From positions 2,042,296 to 2,106,295 of the forward strand of contig NZ_JAHCDN010000001.1 of NCBI RefSeq assembly GCF_018413605.1: a stretch of 64,000 nucleotides of DNA, read 5' to 3'. This DNA comes from Variovorax sp. PCZ-1. GTDB lineage: Bacteria > Pseudomonadota > Gammaproteobacteria > Burkholderiales > Burkholderiaceae_C. The first letter of the stretch is position 1. Each line of letters opens with the position of its first letter. This document shows, in pieces, positions 8,796 through 17,081 of the stretch. A model generated the notes under the pieces. That model did no database searches and was not told the origin of the DNA. It worked only from the letters and a program-made list of their open reading frames with translations. A program made the position numbers and the translations under genes.

Positions 8796-9626
8796 ATGAA
8801 AAAGAATCCCCTTCCCCTGCAAATGCTGATCTACGGCGGACTGGCTTTTTGGCTCGTGATTGCGAGTATCCCCGTGCTGTGGACAGCGATTATTTCGCTG
8901 CGTCAATACGTGGATGCGTTCTCTATTCCGCTCAAATGGATCGCGCCCATCACGCTAGAAAACTACACCACGCTGTGGATCGACAAAGGCTTTTCGCGCA
9001 ACTTCATGAACACGCTGATCGTCACCTTCGGTACAGTGACTATTTCTCTGACCGTGGGTTGCCTCGCAGGCTACGCGCTCTCGCGCTATCGCGGCAGCTT
9101 GGGCTTTTGGCTGCTCATCATCGCCCTCGTCTTCCGCTCACTGCCGCACTCTACTTTGCTGCCCTCGTTTTACGTGATCTTCGACGCTTTAGGTGTTCGC
9201 AACGAATATTTCTCCTTGATCTTGGTCTTGGTGGCCATCAATCAGCCGTTCACGATTTGGATGCTGCGCAGCTTCTTCGTGAACATTCCACAGGAGCTGG
9301 ATGAAGCGGCGTTGGTGGATGGTTGCTCACGTTTGCAGGCTTTTCGTAAAGTGATCATCCCGGTCATGTGGCCCGGCGTGATCACCACTGGCCTGTTTAG
9401 CTTCTTGCTAGCCTACAACGACTTTTTGCTGAGCATTTCGCTTGTGAATGCCGCCAAGCAAACCATGCCAGCGGCGATATCGAACGCGATTTTTGCTGAG
9501 AGCGAGCTGCTGTTGATGCAAGGCGTGGCAGGCGCTGTGAGCATCACGATTCCGCTCATCATCTTGGTCGTCTTGTTCCAGCGTCAAATCGTGTCGGGCC
9601 TGACGCAAGGTGCTGTTAAGGGCTGA
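8796..9626 (+). CDS. ABC transporter permease (MalG/UgpE type)
   Basis: The 276-residue second permease has about six transmembrane segments and the EAA motif DEAALVDGCSRLQAFRKVIIP. It starts at ATG 8796 (MKKNPLPLQM), 25 bases after the first permease; longer in-frame extensions overlap that gene and are unlikely. It completes the importer of ATPase 5316, binding protein 6424 and permease 7712. Confidence 0.9.
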   Translation: MKKNPLPLQMLIYGGLAFWLVIASIPVLWTAIISLRQYVDAFSIPLKWIAPITLENYTTLWIDKGFSRNFMNTLIVTFGTVTISLTVGCLAGYALSRYRGSLGFWLLIIALVFRSLPHSTLLPSFYVIFDALGVRNEYFSLILVLVAINQPFTIWMLRSFFVNIPQELDEAALVDGCSRLQAFRKVIIPVMWPGVITTGLFSFLLAYNDFLLSISLVNAAKQTMPAAISNAIFAESELLLMQGVAGAVSITIPLIILVVLFQRQIVSGLTQGAVKG

Positions 9627-9643
9627 TTCGCTTAGCTTGTGCC

Positions 9644-10369
9644 GTGCTGCCTACTGTTTTTCTACTTCCCGGTACGCTCTGCGATGGCCGTATTTTCAAG
9701 GCTCAGCAGCGTGCGCTGCGCGGCAAGGCGCATCTCATCTGCGCCAACTACGCGGGCATGAAAGATCGCTCGCAATGGCTGCGCCAATGGCTTGCGCGGC
9801 TGCCTGAAAAATTCTATGTCGCGGGCTTCTCGCTGGGTGGCTTGCTCGCGCTCGAACTCTTGCGTATGGCCAAAGACCGCGTGTTGGGCATCGCGCTGAT
9901 TGCCAGTAATGCGCAGAGTGCCAGCGTTAAAGCGCAGCGCAAGAGCGCCATGCTGCGCCGCTTGTGGCTAGAACGTGGGCCAGCGGTGGTGGCTCGATTG
10001 GTGAAGCCCGCGTATTTTCACCATGATGCCAAGCGCAGAAAGTTTGAAAAGCTGGTGTTTGACATGGCTTTGCGCACACCCAAGCAAAGCGCATTTGAAG
10101 AATTTGCTTGGGCTGCAGAGCGGCCCGATGGTTTGCACACCTTGCGTGACTACTCGGGCAAAGTGCTCGCTGTGAGCGGTGCGCAAGATCGCCTCTGCCC
10201 GCGCGCTTGGCAGCAAGCCATGCAGGCGGCGCAGCCGCGCATGCAATGGCGCGAGATTGCACGCTGTGGGCATTTCCTGCCTCTTGAAGCACCCGCTCGT
10301 TTGAATTCAGCGCTACACCATTGGATTTTTGATCAAAAACAGCTTCCGCCCGGCATATATTCTGCGTAG
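9644..10369 (+). CDS. Alpha/beta-fold hydrolase
   Basis: The 241-residue protein has the nucleophile elbow GFSLGG near residue 62. The acid is probably in SGAQDRLCP and the histidine in RCGHFLPLEAP near 208, the order of a serine-hydrolase triad. The start is GTG 9644, because no ATG precedes LPTVFLLPGT. It follows the importer by 17 bases, so it may cleave an ester, lactone or thioester of the imported compound. The last residues (QLPPGIYSA-stop) come from a dispersed-repeat copy that supplies the stop codon, so the original C-terminus was probably altered. Confidence 0.82.
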   Translation: MLPTVFLLPGTLCDGRIFKAQQRALRGKAHLICANYAGMKDRSQWLRQWLARLPEKFYVAGFSLGGLLALELLRMAKDRVLGIALIASNAQSASVKAQRKSAMLRRLWLERGPAVVARLVKPAYFHHDAKRRKFEKLVFDMALRTPKQSAFEEFAWAAERPDGLHTLRDYSGKVLAVSGAQDRLCPRAWQQAMQAAQPRMQWREIARCGHFLPLEAPARLNSALHHWIFDQKQLPPGIYSA

Positions 10370-10383
10370 AGTGCTATCATTTT
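10334..10383 (+). repeat. Dispersed repeat, copy 2 (3' end of hydrolase gene)
   Basis: CGGCATATATTCTGCGTAGA followed by GTGCTATC matches the family core with two substitutions. One of them (TAG in place of CAG) provides the hydrolase stop codon. Confidence 0.75.
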
Positions 10384-10393
10384 AGGACTAATC

Positions 10394-11584
10394 ATGACCC
10401 CTCATTTCACCCCCGAAGAGCTACAAGCACGCTTTATTCCCGCCGCAGGTTTGCGCTACAGCACCGATGCCTTCATTGATTACCGCATTCCCGGCTGCGG
10501 CCCCAAGAAGAATTACGCTCTGATCGGCCCGGGCGTCTCGCAAAACCCGAATCAACCCGTGAGCCTGCGCGAAAAGCACGGCTTTCAAGTCGGCGGTGTG
10601 GCCATGGGGCCGGGCGTGACAAATCCTCCGCATATGCACTTCACGGCGGAGGTCTTCATCTGCACGCGCGGCAGCTTCTCGTTGCATTGGGGCTTCAATC
10701 CTGAGCGACTGGAATATGGAATTAGCGAAGGCGATATTGCCTCGATTCCCACTTGGATTTATCGCGGCTTCCAGAGCCATGGCACGAAGGACGGTGGCGA
10801 AGGCTTCATGTTCACAGGCCTCGGGCAAGACGACACAGGCGGCATTCTTTGGGGGGCGGCCACACTAGAAGCTGCGCGAGAGCAAGGGGTGCATCTCACG
10901 GAGGATTACCAAATCATTGACGAGCATTTGGGCGGCAAATGGACCGACGATATGAAGCGCCTGCAGCCAATGACACCTCAAGAGGTGAGCCAACTGCGCA
11001 CATGGAGCCCAGAGCAAATGCGCCAGCGCGTAGTGAAATTTGCAGAACTCGATTGGTCAGCTCGCGCCTTACTCGACAGCGCCTTGCCCGGCTGCGGCGC
11101 ATCCATTGCACCAGTGATTGGCCACGGCATGAGCGCTGAGCGCAATCATCTCGCACCCATCATGAACTCGCATGGCTTTTCGGTTGAGTGGCTGAAAATT
11201 CCAGCAGGCGGCAGTGTGAGCTGCCATCAGCTCTCCTCCAAGCAGGTGCTGGCTGTCTATCAAGGGAATATCGAGATTTATATACAAAATGAGCCATTCG
11301 CCGGCATAGAATCTGCGCAGAGTGCTACTCAATTTATAGCAGAAGGCAATGCGCAAGGCAATGCGCAAGGCAACGACAGCTATGCCATGCCAGCCAGCGT
11401 GTGGCGCGCCTATCGCAATACTGGCAGCACTGAAGCTGTGATACTCGTAATGACACCTGGCGATGAGCGCAAGCGCATCACTTGGGCTCCTGAAGTAACA
11501 GCAGCCGCCGCGCAAGCAGGCTGGGGCATTGATGCCAATGGCTATGTGGGTCTCAAACGCTACATTGATCGCTCGCAAAGATAA
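10394..11584 (+). CDS. Tandem-cupin protein
   Basis: The 396-residue soluble protein has two beta-barrel cupin domains, about residues 60-150 and 240-355. The first carries NPPHMHFTAEVFICTRGSF, a typical metal-binding cupin motif 1 (H-x-H-x4-E), followed by EGDIASIP and a second-motif region. The second (GGSVSCHQLSSKQVLAVYQG) has a degenerate motif. Cupins include dioxygenases, isomerases and epimerases, so no reaction is assigned. It starts 24 bases after the hydrolase, within the same run. Residues about 301-325 (AGIESAQSATQFIA, then a short GNAQ tandem) come from a dispersed repeat and lie in a loop of the second cupin. Confidence 0.8.
   Translation: MTPHFTPEELQARFIPAAGLRYSTDAFIDYRIPGCGPKKNYALIGPGVSQNPNQPVSLREKHGFQVGGVAMGPGVTNPPHMHFTAEVFICTRGSFSLHWGFNPERLEYGISEGDIASIPTWIYRGFQSHGTKDGGEGFMFTGLGQDDTGGILWGAATLEAAREQGVHLTEDYQIIDEHLGGKWTDDMKRLQPMTPQEVSQLRTWSPEQMRQRVVKFAELDWSARALLDSALPGCGASIAPVIGHGMSAERNHLAPIMNSHGFSVEWLKIPAGGSVSCHQLSSKQVLAVYQGNIEIYIQNEPFAGIESAQSATQFIAEGNAQGNAQGNDSYAMPASVWRAYRNTGSTEAVILVMTPGDERKRITWAPEVTAAAAQAGWGIDANGYVGLKRYIDRSQR
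11293..11340 (+). repeat. Dispersed repeat, copy 3 (inside cupin gene)
   Basis: The copy contains GCCGGCATAGAATC directly followed by TGCGCAGAGTGCTA, a near-exact core. It reads in frame as AGIESAQSATQFIA. It is followed at 11341-11372 by about 2.5 tandem copies of AATGCGCAAGGC (encoding GNAQ), so this gene has both an insertion and a microrepeat. Confidence 0.85.
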
Positions 11585-11620
11585 ACTCCCCGCTCATTCC
11601 CAGTTCAAAGAAAAATTCAT

Positions 11621-12772
11621 ATGACCAACCGCATCCTCACCACCCATGTCGGCAGCCTGCCGCGCCCGCAGCGCGTTGTCGACCAGCTCTTCGCGCAAGA
11701 CGCCAATCTCAATTACAACGAAGCGACGTTTGACAGCGTGATGATCGCTGAGACCGATGCCGTGGTCGCGGCGCAAGTCGATGCGAAGGTCGATATCGTG
11801 AGCGATGGCGAGATGAGCAAGATCAGCTACGCCACCTACATCCGCCACCGCCTCACGGGTTTCGAGATTGGCGAGATGCCGCGCGCAACTCCTCGTGACC
11901 TCGATGATTTTCCTGATTTCAAAGAGCGCTTGGCCAAATTGGGCGCGACGCCGAAATACCACCGCCCGATTTGTACAGGCCCTATTGCTGTGAAAGACTT
12001 GAGCGGCCTGCACAAAGACATTGCCAATTTGCAAGGTGCGGTGAAAAAAGCTGGAGCCAAGCGTGCCTTCATGAATGCAGCCAGCCCCGGCGTGATCGCC
12101 GTGTTTCAGCCTAACAAATACTACGCCTCGCATGAAAAATATTTGGAAGCATTGGCTAATGCGATGCAAACCGAATACGAAGCCATCGTGGCTGCTGGCT
12201 TAGATTTACAAATCGACGCGCCAGATCTCGGCATGGGTCGCCACATCAAATTTCGTGACGATACGGAAGAAGAGTTTTTGCGCAACGCCAACTTGCAAGT
12301 CGAAGCGCTCAACCACGCACTGAAAAATATTCCAGCCGAACGCATCCGCATGCACATCTGCTGGGGCAATTACGAAGGCCCGCATCATCACGACATTGGT
12401 TTGGAGCGTGTACTCTCCTTGGTCTGCAAAGCCAAGCCCGCCACAATTTTGTTTGAAGGCGCAAACCCACGCCACGCACATGAATGGGAAGTGTGGAGCG
12501 ATGCCCAGAAAAAAGGCCTCGTACCCGACAACAAAATCCTCTGCCCCGGCGTGCTCGATTCCACCAACAACTTCATCGAGCACCCTCGCCTCGTGGCGCA
12601 GCGCCTCCTGCAATACGCCAACATCGTGGGCCGTGACCGCGTGATCGCCGGCACAGATTGCGGCTTCGGCACCTTCGCGGGTTTTGGCGCAGTGCATCCG
12701 CCCATCGCCTATGCGAAACTCAAGAGCATGGCCGACGGTGCTGCGATGGCTTCTGCGCAACTCTGGCCCTAG
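11621..12772 (+). CDS. MetE C-terminal-like (cobalamin-independent methionine synthase II family) protein
   Basis: The 383-residue protein matches the C-terminal catalytic half of MetE without the N-terminal folate-binding half. The zinc site is visible as H245-x-C247 (HICWGNYEGPH) and a later Cys near 347 (AGTDCGFG), with TTHVGSLPRP at the N-terminus. Stand-alone members transfer a methyl or alkyl group to a thiol; epoxyalkane:coenzyme M transferase is one relative. Placed between a cupin gene and an aldolase in a catabolic run, it more likely acts in substrate demethylation or thiol conjugation than in methionine synthesis. That is inference. Confidence 0.82.
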   Translation: MTNRILTTHVGSLPRPQRVVDQLFAQDANLNYNEATFDSVMIAETDAVVAAQVDAKVDIVSDGEMSKISYATYIRHRLTGFEIGEMPRATPRDLDDFPDFKERLAKLGATPKYHRPICTGPIAVKDLSGLHKDIANLQGAVKKAGAKRAFMNAASPGVIAVFQPNKYYASHEKYLEALANAMQTEYEAIVAAGLDLQIDAPDLGMGRHIKFRDDTEEEFLRNANLQVEALNHALKNIPAERIRMHICWGNYEGPHHHDIGLERVLSLVCKAKPATILFEGANPRHAHEWEVWSDAQKKGLVPDNKILCPGVLDSTNNFIEHPRLVAQRLLQYANIVGRDRVIAGTDCGFGTFAGFGAVHPPIAYAKLKSMADGAAMASAQLWP

Positions 12773-12787
12773 TCTTGGAAATTAATC

Positions 12788-13594
12788 ATGATCCACCCCA
12801 TCGATGCTCAACTGCGCGCCCTCTTCCAAAGCGGCAAACCTATACGAGGCCTCTTCAATGGCTTGGCTTCACCTGCTTTGGTCGAGATGACAGCCTTCGC
12901 TGGTTATGACTTCACCATCATCGACAACGAGCATGGCAGTGCCGGCCTGGAGACGACTGAGCATATGCTTCGCGCTGCTCGCGCCAGCGGCCTGCCTGCT
13001 CTGGTGCGCTGCCTTGAGCACGACATCGCTCGCACCCTGGATGCCGGCGCAAGTGGCCTGCAAATCCCCATGATCCGAGATGCAGAGCATGCCAAACAGA
13101 TCGCCGATAAAGTGCGTTACCCACGCTCCACAGGCTACGCAGGCATAAGCGGCCAACGCGGTTGCGCGTATTCCGTGCGCGCGGCAGGCTACGGCGCTTT
13201 CGGTGGTGTAACCCATAACGAAAAGAGCAACCAAGACGTCATGCTCGTGCTCATGCTAGAGACCGTGCCTGCGATTGAAGCCGCCTTTGAGATTGCCTCT
13301 ACGCCTGGTGTCGATGCCGTCTTCATTGGCCCCAACGATCTTGCGCACAGCATGGGCTACGAAAATCGGTTTCAAGATCCAGCCGTGCAAGCCATGATTG
13401 AAAAAGGCGTGAAGGGCATTGCTCGCTCCGGCAAATGCGCCGGCGTCCTTGCGCTCACGCCTGAAGACGAGCAGCGTTATGCGAGCTGGGGCGCACGTTA
13501 CTTCGCCAGTGTGATCACCGGCATCCTGACCAAAGCCCTCAAAGACAACGCAAGTGCAGGTCGCGGCGATGTGGTGACAAAGATCAGTTACTAA
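12788..13594 (+). CDS. HpcH/HpaI aldolase/citrate lyase family protein
   Basis: This 268-residue class II pyruvate aldolase of the HpaI/GarL/RhmA group uses a divalent metal to cleave a 2-keto-3-deoxy acid to pyruvate (or a related oxoacid) plus an aldehyde. Visible motifs are DNEHG near 41, GLQIPMIRDAEHA near 92, MLETVPAIEA near 153 (metal-binding Glu) and VFIGPNDLAHSMG near 178 (metal-binding Asp). It follows the MetE-like gene by 15 bases. It provides the carbon-carbon cleavage expected near the end of a sugar-acid pathway. Confidence 0.88.
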   Translation: MIHPIDAQLRALFQSGKPIRGLFNGLASPALVEMTAFAGYDFTIIDNEHGSAGLETTEHMLRAARASGLPALVRCLEHDIARTLDAGASGLQIPMIRDAEHAKQIADKVRYPRSTGYAGISGQRGCAYSVRAAGYGAFGGVTHNEKSNQDVMLVLMLETVPAIEAAFEIASTPGVDAVFIGPNDLAHSMGYENRFQDPAVQAMIEKGVKGIARSGKCAGVLALTPEDEQRYASWGARYFASVITGILTKALKDNASAGRGDVVTKISY

Positions 13595-13621
13595 GCCGTT
13601 TCACTGATTTAAACTCATGCC

Positions 13622-14122
13622 ATGACGAGTATCGTGGTGATGGGAGTGGCCGGTTGCGGTAAATCGACTTTTGGGCAGGCGCTTGCCGCGCAACTGAATT
13701 TGCCTTGGATCGAAGGTGATGACTTTCACAGCTCGGCGAGCAGGTCAAAAATGCAGGCCGGCATCCCACTGGATGATGCCGACCGCGCTGGCTGGCTACA
13801 AACTCTGGTGCAACAAATCCATCATCATCCACAAGGTTGCGTTATCGGTTGCTCTGCGCTCAAGAGGAGCTACAGAGACACCCTGCGCCAGGCAGGTGAC
13901 TTACGCTTTGCCTACCTGCGCCTGACGCGCGAGGAATCGCAGAGACGCGTCAGTAGCCGCGAAGGGCATTTCTTCTCAGACACTTTGGTAGAGAGCCAGT
14001 TTGCCACCTTGGAAGAGCCACAATCAGAAAGCGATGTCATCACGCTGGATGCCGCGCAGGTGACAACTCTGCTCATTCAACATACCCTCACACAACTGCG
14101 TGGCTCTGCGAATCAGGCATAA
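13622..14122 (+). CDS. gntK: Gluconokinase
   Basis: The 166-residue GntK-type kinase has P-loop GVAGCGKST at residues 8-16 and the gluconokinase hallmark [27 protein letters not shown] region near 35-60, followed by [14 protein letters not shown]. The reaction is ATP plus D-gluconate giving 6-phosphogluconate. It starts 27 bases after the aldolase and is the last gene of the long run. It suggests that a gluconate-like sugar acid is an intermediate, or simply that gluconate is used. The C-terminal sequence is complete and of usual length. Confidence 0.88.
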   Translation: MTSIVVMGVAGCGKSTFGQALAAQLNLPWIEGDDFHSSASRSKMQAGIPLDDADRAGWLQTLVQQIHHHPQGCVIGCSALKRSYRDTLRQAGDLRFAYLRLTREESQRRVSSREGHFFSDTLVESQFATLEEPQSESDVITLDAAQVTTLLIQHTLTQLRGSANQA

Positions 14123-14123
14123 T

Positions 14124-14141
14124 TACTTTAAGCTTAAAGTA
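14124..14141. promoter_or_regulatory. Perfect palindrome upstream of gcdH (operator candidate)
   Basis: TACTTTAAGCTTAAAGTA is an 18-base perfect palindrome 28 bases upstream of the gcdH start. Its size and symmetry suit a dimeric MarR- or similar-type regulator. No such regulator gene is adjacent, so the binder is unknown. Confidence 0.5.
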
Positions 14142-14169
14142 TTTTCTTTCGATTTCTTCGGAGCTGTTC

Positions 14170-15360
14170 ATGGCCAAACCACAAAAGTCCCCTTTCAGTT
14201 GGGAAGATCCCTTCAACCTGAGCGCACAGCTCACAGAAGATGAGCGCCAGGTGCAAGATGCTGCCCGCGCCTATTGCCAAGACAAGCTGGCCAGCCGCGT
14301 GGTCGAAGCCTTCCGCCATGAAAAGACTGACCCTGCTATCTTCCGCGAAATGGGCGAACTAGGCCTCTTGGGTGCAACCATCCCTGAGCAATATGGCGGA
14401 GCTGGCTTGAACTATGTGTGCTACGGCCTCGTTGCCCGCGAAGTCGAGCGCGTTGATTCCGGCTACCGCTCCATGATGAGCGTGCAAAGCTCTCTCGTGA
14501 TGGTGCCCATCAACGAATTCGGCACCGAAGCGCAAAAGCAAAAATACCTGCCCAAGCTCGCTACTGGTGAATACATCGGCTGCTTCGGCTTAACAGAACC
14601 GAATCACGGCTCCGACCCAGCGAGCATGATCACCCGCGCCCGCAAAGTGGCTGGTGGTTACTCGCTCACCGGCAACAAGATGTGGATCTCCAACAGCCCA
14701 TTTGCCGATGTGTTCGTCGTCTGGGCGAAAGATGATGAAGGCGCAATTCGCGGATTCGTGCTCGAAAAAGGCTGGAAGGGTCTTTCAGCGCCAGCAGTTC
14801 ACGGCAAAGTCGGCCTCAAAGCCTCGCTCACCGGCGAAATCGTGATGGACAACGTCTTCTGCCCCGAAGAAAACGCCTTCCCCGAAGTGCGCGGCTTGAA
14901 GGGCCCGTTCACCTGCCTCAACTCAGCCCGCTATGGCATAGCCTGGGGCGCACTCGGTGCAGCGGAAGATTGCTACGCCCGAGCCCGCCAATACACCCTA
15001 GACCGCCAACAATTCGGCCGCCCACTCGCTGCCAACCAGCTCATCCAAAAGAAACTCGCCGACATGCTGACTGAGATCAGCCTCGGCCTGCAAGGCTGCC
15101 TGCGCCTGGGAAGAATGAAAGACGAAGGCATTGCCAACGTCGAGCTCACCTCCATCTTGAAGCGCAACTCCTGCGGCAAAGCGCTCGACATCGCCCGTAT
15201 GGCGCGCGACATGATGGGCGGCAATGGCATCTCCGATGAATTCGGTGTCGCTCGCCATTTGGTGAACCTCGAAGTCGTGAACACCTACGAAGGCACGCAT
15301 GATATTCATGCGCTGATCCTCGGGCGTGCGATCACGGGCATCGCCGCCTTTAGCAACTAA
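14170..15360 (+). CDS. gcdH: Glutaryl-CoA dehydrogenase
   Basis: This is a 396-residue FAD acyl-CoA dehydrogenase that converts glutaryl-CoA to crotonyl-CoA plus CO2 in lysine and aromatic catabolism. Landmarks are [15 protein letters not shown] near 140, [16 protein letters not shown] near 176, the FAD/dimer segment [21 protein letters not shown] near 280, and the catalytic Glu in [20 protein letters not shown] near 375, where the [15 protein letters not shown] ending is characteristic of GcdH rather than short-chain dehydrogenases. Start ATG 14170 has GGAG 8 bases upstream. A perfect palindrome lies just upstream. It appears to be a stand-alone transcription unit. Confidence 0.94.
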   Translation: MAKPQKSPFSWEDPFNLSAQLTEDERQVQDAARAYCQDKLASRVVEAFRHEKTDPAIFREMGELGLLGATIPEQYGGAGLNYVCYGLVAREVERVDSGYRSMMSVQSSLVMVPINEFGTEAQKQKYLPKLATGEYIGCFGLTEPNHGSDPASMITRARKVAGGYSLTGNKMWISNSPFADVFVVWAKDDEGAIRGFVLEKGWKGLSAPAVHGKVGLKASLTGEIVMDNVFCPEENAFPEVRGLKGPFTCLNSARYGIAWGALGAAEDCYARARQYTLDRQQFGRPLAANQLIQKKLADMLTEISLGLQGCLRLGRMKDEGIANVELTSILKRNSCGKALDIARMARDMMGGNGISDEFGVARHLVNLEVVNTYEGTHDIHALILGRAITGIAAFSN

Positions 15361-15363
15361 ACG

Positions 15364-15404
15364 CTATGAATTGAGGAGCACTCTGAGCAGTATTTATGCC
15401 GCCT
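15364..15404 (-). repeat. Dispersed repeat, copy 4 (intergenic, part of hairpin)
   Basis: The reverse complement reads GTAGGCGGCATAAATACTG followed by CTCAGAGTGCT, a degenerate family core. It lies between the convergent gcdH and DUF4394 genes and supplies the left arm of the hairpin at 15369-15425. Confidence 0.5.
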
Positions 15405-15425
15405 ACAGAGTGCTTTGACTCAATT
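15369..15425 (+). terminator. Hairpin between convergent genes, probable terminator
   Basis: Arms AGCACTCTG (15377-15385) and CAGAGTGCT (15406-15414) pair perfectly, and outer arms AATTGAG and CTCAATT extend the stem. It is followed by a short T-run (15424-15428). It lies between gcdH and the converging DUF4394 gene and may end gcdH transcription. Confidence 0.5.
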
Positions 15426-15426
15426 T

Positions 15427-16341
15427 TTAGGGTTCCATCGCCATCGCACGAATTGCTTCCTTCGTGCCAATTGTGCCCAAGAATTGGGCTGCGCCTGACT
15501 TGAGATCCAAGGTGTACAAGCGTGTGCCCTTCAACTCTTTGCCGCTCAATGCTGCAAAAGCCACATCGCTAAGCGCTTGAATATCAAAGGCTGCATCTTC
15601 GAAATTCACGCCTAACTTGCCCACGGTGAAAAGCTGTCCCGTGTTGGGCGATATGGCTGGCGTTGTGCCTTCGCGCGAGCCTTGAATCGCGAGTGCGCCC
15701 GTCGCAGCATCAAGCACATAGTTCGTCGTGATTTGTGGATTGGCTTTGTTGTAGCTGTAAGCTGCGCCGATCACCAGAGGCTTTTTGCCAGCGTTCATGT
15801 CAGTTGCAGCGTAAGCTAGGGGTGCGTCAATCTGTACACCTTCGACGTTGGGATTGCTATCCACGACAGTGCCGGTGTCTGGATGCAGACGCAGGTTTTG
15901 CGTTGTGTTGTTGATCACGCGGATGCGGTCCACCGTGGGATTGAAATCGAAACCAAACATCGCGCCTTCCAGCTTCACGGCAAATGGATTCGCCCCAACA
16001 GGCGTGAGCTGTGCGGTGTCTTCATTCAAAGTGTAGAGACGCCCGCTGCTGCCCAAGGCATAGAGGGTGTCTTTGGAAACGCGGTAATCAATTCCTAAAA
16101 TCGTTTCGCCAGCAGCCAAGCCCTTGATGGCCATACTCTCCAAAATCTTCTGCGGCTGACCGGCGTTGAATTTGATGAGCTGATGTGAAGCTGTTACAGC
16201 GACAGCCTTCTCAGCGCGAGTTGGCCCCATGGTCTCAGACGGCATGCTGGCGCAGCCAGCCAGCACGGCTGCGGCGGCCAGCGCGAGGGCATGGCGCCCC
16301 AGGCCAGCAGTCAATCGGGTATTCATAGCGGGTTGGGTCAT
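15427..16341 (-). CDS. DUF4394 lipoprotein
   Basis: The 304-residue predicted lipoprotein has signal region RHALALAAAAVLAGC with lipobox LAGC near residue 42, then a DUF4394 domain (IDYRVSKDTLYALGSSGRLY, DFNPTVDRIRVINNTTQNLR, YTLDLKSGAAQFLGTIG). DUF4394 proteins are secreted, probably beta-propeller-like, and without a known function. Start ATG 16341 has GGAAAC just upstream and is preferred to a longer frame from 16440. It converges on gcdH and is divergent from the peroxidase at 16495. Confidence 0.82.
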   Translation of the reverse strand: MTQPAMNTRLTAGLGRHALALAAAAVLAGCASMPSETMGPTRAEKAVAVTASHQLIKFNAGQPQKILESMAIKGLAAGETILGIDYRVSKDTLYALGSSGRLYTLNEDTAQLTPVGANPFAVKLEGAMFGFDFNPTVDRIRVINNTTQNLRLHPDTGTVVDSNPNVEGVQIDAPLAYAATDMNAGKKPLVIGAAYSYNKANPQITTNYVLDAATGALAIQGSREGTTPAISPNTGQLFTVGKLGVNFEDAAFDIQALSDVAFAALSGKELKGTRLYTLDLKSGAAQFLGTIGTKEAIRAMAMEP

Positions 16342-16494
16342 GGTGTTTCCTTCTGATGCAGGTTGTATTGAAAACGCAGTCTCACTTAACTGCAGATCTT
16401 GATACGTGGCTAACAGCCACCTGGATTCACTTTTCTGCACAGGGATTTACGCAGCTGGCGCATGCATTGATGCTATTCGTGACATAGTTCGCAA

Positions 16495-17046
16495 ATGATT
16501 AAAAGATTTGCTTTTCTTCTTTCTGCTTTGCTGGCTGCAAGTGCCACACAAGCCGCCAACCTCTGCGCCGGTCTGGCCAGTTATCCTGTGCAACCCCTGA
16601 TCGGCGGCAAGGCCTTCGATTTGTGCAAAATCGAAACCAAGGCTGCCAAAGCCGTGCTTGTGGTGAACACCGCAAGCCAATGCGGTTTCACACCGCAGTA
16701 CGAGGGCTTGGAAAAGCTACACCAGCGCTTCAAAGCCCAGGGCTTGCTGCTGGTGGGTATTCCAGCCAACGATTTCGGTGCTCAAGAAAAAAGCAGCAAC
16801 AAAGACATCGCCCAGTTTTGCCAGATTAACTACGGTGTGAGCTTCACCGTTGCCGAAAAACTGCAAACGCCGATTGGCAAAGACCCCTTGTTTGCACGAC
16901 TGACTGCGGCTTCTGGCAAAGCGCCAGGCTGGAATTTTCATAAATACCTGGTCAACGCCAAAGGCCAAGTGCAAAGCTTTGATTCAGCGATCGAACCTTT
17001 ATCTCCCGTCCTCATATCCGCCGTGCAGTCTGCGCTCAAACCCTAA
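16495..17046 (+). CDS. Periplasmic glutathione-peroxidase-family thiol peroxidase
   Basis: This 183-residue protein of the BtuE/GPx family has an N-terminal signal peptide (residues 1-20, ending TQA|AN), so it is exported. The peroxidatic Cys is in [17 protein letters not shown] near 60, followed by [10 protein letters not shown] and WNFHKYLV, which supply the conserved Gln, Trp and Asn of the active site. It reduces hydroperoxides using thioredoxin-like or glutathione donors. It is a separate unit divergent from the DUF4394 gene and followed 35 bases later by moaA. Confidence 0.9.
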   Translation: MIKRFAFLLSALLAASATQAANLCAGLASYPVQPLIGGKAFDLCKIETKAAKAVLVVNTASQCGFTPQYEGLEKLHQRFKAQGLLLVGIPANDFGAQEKSSNKDIAQFCQINYGVSFTVAEKLQTPIGKDPLFARLTAASGKAPGWNFHKYLVNAKGQVQSFDSAIEPLSPVLISAVQSALKP

Positions 17047-17081
17047 GTCTTGAAGCTTCCTTCAGGCCCGATAATCAAGCC

